Positions 1 to 8,035 of a stretch of DNA of 64,000 bases are shown here, one piece after another. The stretch comes from Flavimobilis rhizosphaerae (GTDB taxonomy: Bacteria; Actinomycetota; Actinomycetes; Actinomycetales; Cellulomonadaceae). The notes below the pieces were generated by a model. It was not told the DNA's origin. It did no database searches and was given only the letters and a program-made list of their open reading frames with translations. The stretch lies in NCBI RefSeq assembly GCF_014852685.1, contig NZ_JACZDF010000003.1:62001-126000 (forward strand). Reading direction: 5' to 3'. The translations under genes and the position numbers were made by a program. Every line of letters begins with the position of its first letter. The stretch's first letter is position 1.

Positions 1-1018
1 GGAAGGCGGTGCACTCCTTCTTGGGTGCGTCGGCCGAGCAGGAGAAGCCGTCGACGCCACCCATCATGGCGCCGGGGGCGCCAGCGCCGCCGTCGATCGC
101 GGGGAAGGGGAACCAGCCGAGGTCGGCGAGGGGCTTCTCGTCAGGGGTGAGGGAGGCGATGACGCCGGGGTTCCAGGCGCCCATGAGCTCCATCGAGGCC
201 TTGTGGTTGGCGAGGAGGCCGGCGGAGGAGCCGGCGCCCTGCTGCGCGGAGGTCGTGAGGAAGCCGTTGTTGAAGGGCTCGGTCTTCGCGAAGGTCTCGA
301 ACTCCTGGGCGGCGGTGAGCCAGCAGGGGTCGTCGAAGGCACGCTCGGCGGCGACCTTGGCCATGGTGTCCTGCGAGCAGGCGCGCAGAGCGAAGAAGTA
401 GTACCAGTGGGCGGCAGGCCAGGCGTCCTTCGCGCCGAGCGCGATGGCCTCGGCGCCGGAGTCCTGGACCTTGGTGACGACGTCGGAGAGCTCGGCGAGG
501 GTCGTCGGGGTGGCGCTCACGCTGGCGGCCTCGAAGAGGTCCTTGGAGTAGTAGATGCCGCCGGGGAGGACGGCGGTCGGCATGCCGTAGACCTTGCCGT
601 CGACGCTGAAGGCGCTGAAGCCGGCGTCGCCGACGGCGGTGCGGGTCGCGTCGGTGATGGCGTCGGTGATGTCCATGACCTGGCCGGCCTCGACGACGTC
701 GGCGAGCTTGCCGCCGCCGCGGGCCATGAAGATGTCGGGGGCGTCACCGGAGTTGAGGGCGGTCTGGAGCTTGCCGTCCATGTCCTCGTTCTGGATGGCC
801 TGGATCGAGATCTTCACGCCGGGGTTGGCCTTCTCGAAGTCGGCGACGGTCGACTCCCAGTAGGCCTTGCCCTCGCCGGTCGTGGAGTTGTGCCAGAACG
901 TCATGCTGACGTTGCCGTCGGCGTCGGTCCCGGGGTTGGTGTCGCCGCCGCAGGCGGTGAGCGCCAGGGTGAGTGCCGCGGCCGTGGCCGCGATCGTTGT
1001 GAGCTTGCGTGCACGCAT
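1..1018 (-). CDS. ABC transporter extracellular sugar-type solute-binding lipoprotein (C-terminus outside window)
   Basis: Captures a substrate, most likely an oligosaccharide, outside the cell for an ABC importer. The N-terminus is a lipoprotein signal with a lipobox ending LTAC, followed by a family-1 type binding-protein fold (MTFWHNSTTGEG near the N-terminus, then residues reading NSGDAPDIF). A GAGGAGG ribosome site lies just upstream of the ATG at 1018. About 339 codons are inside the window and the rest, with any permease genes, lies to the left of position 1. It is divergent from a LacI-type regulator, and two palindromes sit in the shared promoter region, so sugar-responsive repression is likely. 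The substrate cannot be named from sequence. Confidence 0.9.
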   Translation of the reverse strand, partial: MRARKLTTIAATAAALTLALTACGGDTNPGTDADGNVSMTFWHNSTTGEGKAYWESTVADFEKANPGVKISIQAIQNEDMDGKLQTALNSGDAPDIFMARGGGKLADVVEAGQVMDITDAITDATRTAVGDAGFSAFSVDGKVYGMPTAVLPGGIYYSKDLFEAASVSATPTTLAELSDVVTKVQDSGAEAIALGAKDAWPAAHWYYFFALRACSQDTMAKVAAERAFDDPCWLTAAQEFETFAKTEPFNNGFLTTSAQQGAGSSAGLLANHKASMELMGAWNPGVIASLTPDEKPLADLGWFPFPAIDGGAGAPGAMMGGVDGFSCSADAPKKECTAF

Positions 1019-1116
1019 CAGTCGTCCTCCTCGTCGAGTGGGCTGATCGCTGTCTCGCCCACCGTTGAGCGAGTGCGTCATGCTCACCGTGACACACGGT
1101 TCCACACGTCGTCAAT

Positions 1117-1147
1117 CGTTATCGATAACGTTTTCGATAACGTTATC
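1117..1147. promoter_or_regulatory. Twin LacI-family operators
   Basis: Two perfect palindromes stand side by side: CGTTATCGATAACG at 1117-1130 and GATAACGTTATC at 1136-1147. They share the half-site CGATAACG, repeated 12 bases apart. They lie between the binding-protein start (1018) and the LacI-type start (1224). The central CG and AT-rich arms are typical of LacI-family operators. Control of both genes by the adjacent regulator is inferred. Confidence 0.75.
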
Positions 1148-1223
1148 CGTGGCGCAGGTCACACTATGCTGTCATCCGCGTCCCCGCTCGGTCCGCGCCT
1201 CCCCGAGCGGTACAGTCGGACGC

Positions 1224-2231
1224 GTGCGAGCCCCTGGACGAGTGACCATCGGCGACGTCGCGCGTCACGCGGGCGTCTCGGTCGCCACCGTGTCCAAGGT
1301 CGTCAACGACCGCTACGGCGTCTCCCCCGCGACCGTCGCCCGCGTTCAGCAGGTCGTCGCCGAGCTCGGCTACGAGTCCTCGCTCGTCGCCCGCAGCCTG
1401 CGCGGCACCCCGACCCGCGTCATCGGCATCCTCGTCGCCGAGTTCGAGCCGTTCTCGACCGAGATCCTCAAGGGCGCGTCCGAGGCCGCGCTCGGCACCG
1501 GCTACGAGCTCCTCGCATTCTCCGGCGCCCTGAGCCGCGCCGACTCCGTCGGCTGGGAGCACCGTTCCCTCGCACGACTCGCGGGAACCCTCGTCGACGG
1601 CGCGATCCTCGTCACCCCGACGGTCGTCGACCCCCGCCAGACGATCCCCGTCGTCGCGATCGACCCCCACACCGGACCCGCCGGCCCGCCGACGATCGAC
1701 TCCGACAACCTCGCCGGCGGCCGCACCGCGACCGAGCACCTCCTCGGCCTCGGCCACCGGCGCATCGGCCTGCTCGCGGGCCGCCCCGACCTTGAGTCCT
1801 CCCACCTGCGCGAACGCGGCTACCGCGAGGCGCTCGACGCCGCCGGGATCGCGTTCGACCCGGACCTCGTGCGCGTCGGCTCCTACCGCGCCGAGCAGGC
1901 CAGCTCCCCCGCCCGTGAGCTCCTCACCCTCCCCGAACGGCCCACCGCGATCTTTGCGGCCAACGACCTCTCCGCGCTCCGCACGATCGAGGTCGCCCGC
2001 GAGCTCGGCCTCCGCGTCCCCGAGGACCTCTCCGTCATCGGCTTCGACGACATCCCCGAGGCTGCGGCGGCCACGCCGCCGCTCACGACGGTCGCCCAGC
2101 CCCTCCACCGCATGGGCGCCGAGGCGCTGCGGCTCGTCCTCGACCTCCTCGAAGGGCGCGAACGGGAACCGCACCTGCGACTCCCGACGTCGCTCGTCAC
2201 CCGCGCCAGCACGGCCCCGCCAGCGGTCTGA
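1224..2231 (+). CDS. LacI-family transcriptional regulator
   Basis: Binds operator DNA through an N-terminal LacI helix-turn-helix (VTIGDVARHAGVSVATVSKV, residues about 7-26) and carries a periplasmic-binding-protein-like effector domain from about residue 60 to the end. The GTG at 1224 gives 335 residues, the usual LacI length, and puts the helix-turn-helix at the extreme N-terminus. A longer in-frame reading from 1065 would run through the operators and is unlikely. It is divergent from the sugar-binding lipoprotein, its likely target, and probably autoregulates through the same sites. Confidence 0.9.
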   Translation: MRAPGRVTIGDVARHAGVSVATVSKVVNDRYGVSPATVARVQQVVAELGYESSLVARSLRGTPTRVIGILVAEFEPFSTEILKGASEAALGTGYELLAFSGALSRADSVGWEHRSLARLAGTLVDGAILVTPTVVDPRQTIPVVAIDPHTGPAGPPTIDSDNLAGGRTATEHLLGLGHRRIGLLAGRPDLESSHLRERGYREALDAAGIAFDPDLVRVGSYRAEQASSPARELLTLPERPTAIFAANDLSALRTIEVARELGLRVPEDLSVIGFDDIPEAAAATPPLTTVAQPLHRMGAEALRLVLDLLEGREREPHLRLPTSLVTRASTAPPAV

Positions 2232-2241
2232 CGGGGCCGGG

Positions 2242-3150
2242 TCAGCCCCAGGCGGCCGGCGCGAGCTCGTACGGTGTGAGGTCAGTGAGCTCGTCGGGGT
2301 CGACGACCATCTCGTAGACGCCCGCGTCAACCTTCACCATGCCGGCGGCCTCGGCCGCGTCGGCATCGTGCCCGACGGAACTGATCGTCGCGCGCTTGTC
2401 GCCACCCTCGTCGACGCCGAGGTCGACGAGCCGCACCTCGACGCCCCGCCAGCGGCCCGTGATGAAGAGCTCGTAGAGCTTGTCGACGTCGGCGCGCGGC
2501 ACCTCGCAGAACCAGCGGCCCGAGGCCGCCTGCGTGAACTCGAACGCCGCGTGCGGCTCGTGCTCGGAGACGAGGACGACGTGGTCGCCGTAGACCTCAG
2601 CGTTGAGGTGCGTCGCCTTCCACTCGGCGAGGGCACCGACGAAGCGCGAAACGCCCGGGAACGTCGTGTGGTGGACGGCCGCGTCGACGGGCTCCCAGCA
2701 GCGCGCGACGTCGACGTAGCGGGCGAGGACCTGCTCGGTGCCGTCGGCGTGGACGCGCACGAGCTCGGAGCCCGCGGGGACGCGCGAGTGGACGATCCAC
2801 GTGACGGGCACGCGATGGCCCTCGACGGGCGCGAAGCCCGTCCCGGTGAACGGGGGGCGGTCGATGAACGTACCGCCGCGCGCCTCACGTGCGGTCGCGT
2901 CGGTGCCGCCGACGGCGTCGGCCGTGCGGACCTGCGGGCCGGGCGTGAAGCGCAGGACGTCGACGTACGCGTCGTCGACGGAGAACGGCGAGGCTTCGAA
3001 GCCGAGGGCGTGGACAGCGTGAAGGTCGGCGGGCGTCGTCGCCCACGTGACGTCCGCGACCGGAACCGCGAAGCCCGCGACGCGGTCGTAGCCGAGCCGC
3101 AGGTAGGCGTCGGACATGCTCGGGGTGATGGCCTTCTGGTAACGGGTCAC
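2242..3150 (-). CDS. Conserved-looking protein of unknown function
   Basis: A 302-residue protein I do not recognise. It has no signal peptide or membrane helix and is rich in charged and aromatic residues. The chosen start is the GTG at 3150, which has GGAGG six bases upstream. An upstream ATG at 3180 would place that ribosome site inside the gene. It is convergent with the LacI-type gene (10 bases between stops). The protein may have two halves, with a break near residue 150. Nothing in the context gives a function. Confidence 0.6.
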   Translation of the reverse strand: MTRYQKAITPSMSDAYLRLGYDRVAGFAVPVADVTWATTPADLHAVHALGFEASPFSVDDAYVDVLRFTPGPQVRTADAVGGTDATAREARGGTFIDRPPFTGTGFAPVEGHRVPVTWIVHSRVPAGSELVRVHADGTEQVLARYVDVARCWEPVDAAVHHTTFPGVSRFVGALAEWKATHLNAEVYGDHVVLVSEHEPHAAFEFTQAASGRWFCEVPRADVDKLYELFITGRWRGVEVRLVDLGVDEGGDKRATISSVGHDADAAEAAGMVKVDAGVYEMVVDPDELTDLTPYELAPAAWG

Positions 3151-3219
3151 GGATCCTCCGTCGTCGGGCTGAGCTTCCATCCTCCCGCATCCACGCCCCG
3201 CGCGTCCGGGAGCCGTCGC

Positions 3220-3259
3220 GCTCCTTCGGGACCCACCGCGCTCCTTCGGGACCCGCCGC
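3220..3259. repeat. 20-bp tandem repeat, two copies
   Basis: Two abutting 20-base units (3220-3239 and 3240-3259) beginning GCTCCTTCGGGACCC differ at one position. They lie between the unknown gene and the stop codon of the thiamine transporter ATPase gene. No function is evident. Confidence 0.7.
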
Positions 3260-3261
3260 CC

Positions 3262-4335
3262 TCAGGCGGGCAGGGGCGCGGTCCGGCCGAGGTCGAGGCG
3301 GAGGTCGAGCTCGCTGCCGGGCACCGGCGCGAGCGCCGGGGGTCCGACGACGACGGTGACGCGCCCGACGCTCACGACGTCGACCGTCGCCTCTGCGACG
3401 CCACGACGTACGTGGACGGCCCGAACGGTGCCGCGGAACTGCGGCCCGGCGCCGGGCGCCGACCCGGCACCGACGACGCGCAGCGCGCCGGGCGCGAGCG
3501 CGAGCGCGCTCCCGTCGACGTCGAGGCGGGCCTCGTAGCCGAGGAACGACGCGACCTCCCAGGTCGCGGGCTCGGCCCACAGCTGCGCGGGCGTGCCGAC
3601 CTGCGCGAAGCGGCCGGCGCGCATGACGGCGACGCGGTCGGCGACGGTGAACGCCTCGTCCTGGTCGTGCGTGACGAAGACGGCGGTCGTGCCGGTCGTG
3701 AGGAGGGCTGCGCGCAGGTCAACGGCGAGCCGTTCGCGCAGCTCGCGGTCGAGCGCGGAGAGCGGCTCGTCGAGGAGGAGGAGGCGCGGGCGCGGAGCGA
3801 GGGAGCGGGCGAGGGCGACGCGTTGGCGCTCGCCGCCCGAGAGGGTTGCGACGGCGCGGCGGCCGTAGCCGGTGAGGCCGACGACGTCGAGGAGCTCGTC
3901 GACGCGGGCCGTCGTCTCGGTGCGGGTGCGGCGCGGGGCGCGTCGGCCGTCGACCGTCGTGCGGCCCTCGAGCCCATACGCGACGTTGCCGGCGACGTCG
4001 CGGTGGGCGAAGAGCTGGCCGTCCTGGAACATGAGGCCGAAGCCGCGCTCGTGGACGGGTGTGCGTGCGAGGTCGGTGCCGTCCCATGTGACGCTGCCGT
4101 CGGCGAGAGGTTCGAGGCCGGCGACGGCGCGCAGGAGGCTCGACTTCCCGCAGCCCGACGGGCCGAGGAGCGCGAGGATCTCGCCGCGCGCGACGTCGAG
4201 GCTCACGCGGTCGACCGCGCGGACGGGTGCGGCGCCGCGGGCGTCGGGCGCGTAGGTGACGACGAGGTCGCGCACGGCGAGGCCGCCGGGTGCTGGCGTG
4301 GTCATCGTGGTCTCCGTGGGGTGGTCCGTGGTCAC
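3262..4335 (-). CDS. thiQ: Thiamine-type ABC transporter ATP-binding protein
   Basis: Powers import through the fused permease encoded just upstream. It has Walker A (GPSGCGKSS), the signature LSGGERQRVALARSL, Walker B (LLLLDEPLSALD) and the switch histidine in FVTHDQDEA, plus a C-terminal TOBE-like extension from about residue 270. The GTG at 4335 overlaps the permease stop by four bases (GTGA) and has AGGAG upstream, indicating translational coupling. An internal ATG at 4305 is the alternative start. It is the last gene of the riboswitch-led operon. At 357 residues it is longer than E. coli ThiQ and closer to the PotA/FbpC style. Confidence 0.88.
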   Translation of the reverse strand: MTTDHPTETTMTTPAPGGLAVRDLVVTYAPDARGAAPVRAVDRVSLDVARGEILALLGPSGCGKSSLLRAVAGLEPLADGSVTWDGTDLARTPVHERGFGLMFQDGQLFAHRDVAGNVAYGLEGRTTVDGRRAPRRTRTETTARVDELLDVVGLTGYGRRAVATLSGGERQRVALARSLAPRPRLLLLDEPLSALDRELRERLAVDLRAALLTTGTTAVFVTHDQDEAFTVADRVAVMRAGRFAQVGTPAQLWAEPATWEVASFLGYEARLDVDGSALALAPGALRVVGAGSAPGAGPQFRGTVRAVHVRRGVAEATVDVVSVGRVTVVVGPPALAPVPGSELDLRLDLGRTAPLPA

Positions 4336-6116
4336 AGCTCTCCTGCCGTGTCGCCGCGCAGCCGTTCGGCGAGGAGCATGACGGCGGCGGTGACGAGCGC
4401 GAGGACGGTCGCGGCGGCCATGGCGGTGCCGAGGTTCTCGGTGCCGGGCCGGCCGAGGAGGCGCACGATGACGACGGGGAGCGTCGGCGCGTCGGGCCGT
4501 GCGAGGAACGAGGTGGCGCCGAACTCGCCGAGGGACGCCGCGAACGCGAAGCCGATCGCGAGCCCGAGCGGCCGGGTGACGAGGGGCAGGTCGACGGTCC
4601 GCACGACGCGTCCGGGGGGTGCGCCGAGCGTCGCGGCGGCCTCGTGCTGGCGCGGGTCGACGGCGCGCAGCACGGGCAGGAGGAGGCGCACGACGACCGG
4701 CACGGCGACGAGCGCCTGCGCGACGGGCAGCAGCCAGCCGGTCGTGCGCAGGTCGACCCCGAGCACGGGCCGCGTCATGGTGACGAGCAGGCCGAATCCG
4801 ACGATGACGGCGGACACTCCGAGGGGCAGCATGACGACGGCGTCGAGCACCGCGAGCGAGCGTCGGCCGGCCCGTGAGCGGGGGCGTCGGGAGACGACGA
4901 ACGACACGAGCCCGCCGACGACGACCGCGATGGTCGCGGCGACGGCCGCAGTCGTGAGCGACGTGAGGGTCGCCTGCCACACGGTCACGGTGAGGCCGGT
5001 GCCGGGCCCGGCCTCGGCGAGGCGCCGGTAGGCGTCGAGTGTCCACGTGCCGTCGGTCGTGCGGAAGGACCGGGCGACGAGCGTCGCCATGGGCCACGCG
5101 AGCAGCCCGACGACGACGAGGCCCGTCACCGTCGTCGCGAGGACGTCGGTGCGGGAGCGCCACGTGAGGGGACGTTCGCCGCGCGGCTCGGCGTGGAGAG
5201 CCAGCGCGCGCTCGCGCGCGGTGCGGGCGCGCGCCGAGACGAGGAGCGCGGCCGCGACGACGAGCATCTGGAGGACCGAGAGGACGGCGGCGGTGCGCAG
5301 GTCGAGCAGCTGGGTGGTGCGCGTGTAGATCTCGGTCTCGATCGTCGCGTGCTCGCGCGAGCCGAGGACCATGACGACGCCGAACGCCGTCGTGCAGAAG
5401 AGGAAGACGAGGGCGGCCGCGCTCGCGATCGCGGGGACGAGCGCGGGCAGGGTCACCGTCCGCAGGACGCGGGCGGGGCTCGCGCCGAGGGCGCGCGCGG
5501 CTTCCTCCGCGCGCGGGTCGAGCCGCGACCAGAAGCCGCCGACGGTCCGCACGACGACCGCGTAGTTGAAGAACACGAGCGCGCAGACGATCGCGGCGAA
5601 CGTGCCGTCGAGCCCGAGGCCGCCGAGCGGCCCGCCGGGGCCGAGGAGCGCCCGGAAGGCGACGCCGACGACGACGCTCGGCAGGACGAACGGCACGGTG
5701 ACGAGCCCTCGCACGAGCGTGCGCCCGGGGAACCGTCGGCGGTAGAGCACGTAGGCGCCGGGCACGCCGAGCACGACGGCGACGGCGGTTCCGGCGAGCG
5801 CCTGGACGACGGTGGTCGTCACCACGCGCCAGGTGCGGGGCTTCGCGAGGACGTCGGCGACGCCCGCGAGGTCGAGCGCGCCGGCCGCGTCGGTGAGGCC
5901 GCGCACGAGCATCGCGACGACGGGCCACACGAAGAAGAGGCCGAGGAACGCGAGCGGCACGGCGGCCGCGAGCGCGAAGGAGGCCCTGCGCCCCGCCGTG
6001 GCCCATCCCAACGACGGCCACCGCTCCAGGGGAGCGGCGTCGGGAGGGATGAGCTCGCCGGCGGGGCGCGTGCGGGGGACACGCACCTCACCGGGGACGG
6101 GGCGCAGGGCGGTCAT
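4332..6116 (-). CDS. thiP: Thiamine-type ABC transporter permease, fused double domain
   Basis: Forms the membrane channel of the importer. The 594 residues contain two binding-protein-dependent transport permease units in tandem, each with an EAA loop (EEAARALGASPARVLRTV in the first half and HEAAATLGAPPGRVVRTV in the second) and about six membrane helices, as in ThiP and FbpB proteins. It starts seven bases after the stop of the binding-protein gene and overlaps the ATPase start. The TPP riboswitch upstream of the operon is the main reason for choosing thiamine over iron, which similar double permeases also carry. Confidence 0.88.
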   Translation of the reverse strand: MTALRPVPGEVRVPRTRPAGELIPPDAAPLERWPSLGWATAGRRASFALAAAVPLAFLGLFFVWPVVAMLVRGLTDAAGALDLAGVADVLAKPRTWRVVTTTVVQALAGTAVAVVLGVPGAYVLYRRRFPGRTLVRGLVTVPFVLPSVVVGVAFRALLGPGGPLGGLGLDGTFAAIVCALVFFNYAVVVRTVGGFWSRLDPRAEEAARALGASPARVLRTVTLPALVPAIASAAALVFLFCTTAFGVVMVLGSREHATIETEIYTRTTQLLDLRTAAVLSVLQMLVVAAALLVSARARTARERALALHAEPRGERPLTWRSRTDVLATTVTGLVVVGLLAWPMATLVARSFRTTDGTWTLDAYRRLAEAGPGTGLTVTVWQATLTSLTTAAVAATIAVVVGGLVSFVVSRRPRSRAGRRSLAVLDAVVMLPLGVSAVIVGFGLLVTMTRPVLGVDLRTTGWLLPVAQALVAVPVVVRLLLPVLRAVDPRQHEAAATLGAPPGRVVRTVDLPLVTRPLGLAIGFAFAASLGEFGATSFLARPDAPTLPVVIVRLLGRPGTENLGTAMAAATVLALVTAAVMLLAERLRGDTAGEL

Positions 6117-6122
6117 GAGGTC

Positions 6123-7235
6123 TCAGCCCAGGACCGTGTCGGTCCAGTCGGAGATCCACGTGTCGCGGTCGCGGGCGACGACGACGGGGTCGACGGGGAT
6201 GGGGTTCTCGGCGAGGGCGCCGTGCTTCTGGAACGACTCGGGCAGCGCGACGTCCGGGTCGACGGGGTACATGTACGCCGTGTCGGGGAGGGTCGCCTGG
6301 AGCTCGGGGCTCAGCAGGTAGTCGACGACGGCGCGGGCACCGGCGGGGTTCTTCGCGCCGGCGAGGACGCCCGCGTACTCGACCTGGCGCGTGCACGTCG
6401 CGGGGAGCGACGCGGTCGTCGTGCCGCCGTCGTCCGTGAGCGTGTAGGCAGGGCTCGAGGAGTACGAGAGGACGATGGGCCGCGTGCCGTCCTCGGCCGC
6501 GCCCGTGAAGTCGGAGTAGTAGGCGTCGGACCAGGAGTCGGCGATGCGGACGCCGTTGTCCTTGAGCCGCGTCCAGTACTCGAGGTAGCCGTCGGCGCCG
6601 TACTGGCTGACCGTGCCGGCGAGGAAGCTGAGCCCGGGCGTCGACGTCGCAGGGTTGGTGAGGACGACGAGGTCCTTGTAATCGGGCTTCGTGAGGTCGT
6701 CGAGCGTCGCGGGGACGGGGACGTCCGGGTTCTTCTCGAACCACACGGAGTCGACGTTGATGCAGACGTCGCCCTGGTCGACGGGCGTGACGGCGTCGCC
6801 GCCCGCAACCTTGAGCGGGACTGCGGCTGCGGGGAGCGCCGGGGAGGTGTAGGCCTCGAAGACACCCGCGTCGATCGCGCGTGATGCGAACGTGTTGTCG
6901 ACGCCGAAGACGACATCGCCGAGCGGTGCGTCCTTCGTGAGGATGAGCTGGTTGACGAGGGTGCCGCCGTCGCCGACCTGGACGACCTTGACGTCGAGGC
7001 CCTTCTCCTTGAGGTCGGCGATCTGCTCCTTGCTCAGCTCGTAGGAGCTGTGCGTGAGGAGCGTGACAGGGCCGCTCGCGGGCGCTTCGCTCGTCGAGGC
7101 GGTCGCGCCTGGGGTCGTCGTCGAGGCCGGGGTGGGGCCCGCGGACGCGCAGGCCGCGAGGAGCGTCGCCGAGGCGAGCGCGAGCGCGGCGAGCCGCACG
7201 GGGTGGCGGCGGGTGGTGCTGGTCGTGCTGTGCAA
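6123..7235 (-). CDS. thiB: Thiamine-type ABC transporter substrate-binding lipoprotein
   Basis: Binds the transported molecule outside the membrane. A twin-arginine-containing signal ends in the lipobox LAAC, followed by an iron/thiamine-type (TbpA-like) binding fold with VTLLTHSSYELSKE near the start and FGVDNTFASRA further on. I choose the TTG at 7235, giving 370 residues, because AGGAGG lies eight bases upstream. The ATG at 7301 would read through the riboswitch expression platform. It is the first gene of the operon behind a TPP riboswitch, so it is probably repressed when thiamine pyrophosphate is plentiful. Confidence 0.88.
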   Translation of the reverse strand: MHSTTSTTRRHPVRLAALALASATLLAACASAGPTPASTTTPGATASTSEAPASGPVTLLTHSSYELSKEQIADLKEKGLDVKVVQVGDGGTLVNQLILTKDAPLGDVVFGVDNTFASRAIDAGVFEAYTSPALPAAAVPLKVAGGDAVTPVDQGDVCINVDSVWFEKNPDVPVPATLDDLTKPDYKDLVVLTNPATSTPGLSFLAGTVSQYGADGYLEYWTRLKDNGVRIADSWSDAYYSDFTGAAEDGTRPIVLSYSSSPAYTLTDDGGTTTASLPATCTRQVEYAGVLAGAKNPAGARAVVDYLLSPELQATLPDTAYMYPVDPDVALPESFQKHGALAENPIPVDPVVVARDRDTWISDWTDTVLG

Positions 7236-7242
7236 CGTGATT

Positions 7243-7262
7243 CCTCCTGTGGTGCTAGGAGG
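7243..7262 (-). promoter_or_regulatory. Hairpin sequestering the thiB ribosome binding site
   Basis: On the minus strand CCTCCT, an 8-base loop and AGGAGG form a perfect six-pair hairpin. The 3' arm is the Shine-Dalgarno sequence of thiB. It follows the TPP aptamer and is the obvious candidate for its translational expression platform. A second potential stem (GTCGTCC with GGACGAC) lies between it and the aptamer and could be the switching partner. Confidence 0.65.
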
Positions 7263-7312
7263 GGTCCCGTCGTCCGTCACGGCAGGCCGCGTGGACGACA
7301 TGGTGAGATGTC

Positions 7313-7408
7313 CCGACTTCCTCCACCGGTGCTAACCGGGTCAGGTTCGAGGGTCTGCGGTGGTCCGCACTCTCAGCGCTCACGGCTCCCCGCAGCGCTC
7401 CCCTGTCG
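7313..7408 (-). promoter_or_regulatory. TPP (THI-element) riboswitch
   Basis: The minus strand carries the conserved TPP aptamer blocks in order: GGGGAGC, then GCTGAGAGTGCGG, then ACCCTCGAACCTGA, then CCGGTTAGCACCGG, then GGAGGAAGTCGGGA. It lies about 80 bases upstream of thiB. Binding of thiamine pyrophosphate in the leader is expected to shut down the transporter operon. Exact ends are approximate. Confidence 0.93.
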
Positions 7409-7474
7409 TATCGGCACCAGCATAGTCGGGATCCGCGGGCCGTCCCTCTGTGCACGACCTCCGAACTTCTCCGA

Positions 7475-7521
7475 CGGATTGATGGCTTCCGCCCATCGGA
7501 GCGGCGGAAGCCGTCAATCCG
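7475..7521. repeat. 47-nt palindromic element, IDGF type
   Basis: An inverted repeat with arms starting CGGATTGATGGCTTCCGCC and ending CCGTCAATCCG. The 18-base stem contains a single G-T pair. A second copy of identical length, with changes in both arms, lies inside a coding sequence at 50704-50750. This copy is intergenic, upstream of the TPP riboswitch. Confidence 0.75.
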
Positions 7522-7537
7522 CGCGTCTTCTTCAGGA

Positions 7538-7584
7538 CTCGATAGCCCATCCGTGCGCGTCGCACGTCCGGATCGGCTATCGAG
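7538..7584. repeat. 47-nt palindromic element, CGATAGCC type
   Basis: Arms are CTCGATAGCCCATCCG and CGGATCGGCTATCGAG, with one arm mismatch and an unpaired centre. A second copy follows 15 bases later, and two more of the same length occur at 55817-55863 and 55879-55925. Confidence 0.75.
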
Positions 7585-7599
7585 CGGCGCTCGGTTCGG

Positions 7600-7646
7600 T
7601 CCGATAGCCGATCCAGGCACGTCACTCGTACGGATCGGCTATCGAG
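7600..7646. repeat. 47-nt palindromic element, CGATAGCC type, second copy
   Basis: Arms CCGATAGCCGATCC and GGATCGGCTATCGAG surround a variable centre. It is the tandem partner of the element at 7538-7584. Together with the IDGF-type element these fill most of the gene-free stretch from 7409 to 7744, in which I see no gene. Confidence 0.75.
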
Positions 7647-7744
7647 CGGCGCACCGGCCGGGACGCCCGCTCGTCGTCGGGACGCTAGCGTGGGGTGAGG
7701 TGCCGACGACGGGTGCGGCACGCCGACCTGCGATGGAGGACACC

Positions 7745-8020
7745 GTGGCTGACGAGAACAAGGAAGCGCTGCTCGAGAAGGTCATCCTGCTGGCCGCGTC
7801 GGCCGGGACGGCGTGGGTCGCGCAGCGTGCGCTCGCTTTCGCGTGGAAGCGCACGACGGGTAAGGACGCGCCGCGCAACGCGCTCGACACGGACGCGCCG
7901 AACTCGTCGATCATCATCTTCGCGGCCGTCACGGGTGCGGTTGCCGCGGCGGCGAAGATCCTCGCGGACCGCGGCGCGCGCCGCGTGACGCGCCGGATCA
8001 GCGCAGGTCGTCTGCGCTGA
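7745..8020 (+). CDS. DUF4235 small membrane protein
   Basis: A 91-residue protein of the actinobacterial DUF4235 type: a soluble N-terminus, a first hydrophobic stretch (VILLAASAGTAWVAQRALAF), a polar middle with KRTTGKDAP, and a second hydrophobic stretch (IIIFAAVTGAVAAAAKILA) ending in a basic tail. GTG at 7745 is chosen because GGAGG lies five bases upstream. The ATG at 7733 sits before that ribosome site. The molecular role of the family is unknown. It is convergent with the dioxygenase gene. Confidence 0.85.
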   Translation: MADENKEALLEKVILLAASAGTAWVAQRALAFAWKRTTGKDAPRNALDTDAPNSSIIIFAAVTGAVAAAAKILADRGARRVTRRISAGRLR

Positions 8021-8035
8021 GGCTCGCGACTCCGG

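Noticed and set aside
1792-5031. A 1079-codon open frame on the plus strand and similar long frames at 203-1795 and 5193-6884
   Set aside because: All are antisense or out-of-frame shadows of the binding protein, LacI and thiamine transporter genes, with no recognisable domain.
7236-7301. ATG at 7301 as start of thiB
   Set aside because: It would place the riboswitch expression platform and the best ribosome site inside the coding region; the TTG at 7235 fits a normal lipoprotein signal.
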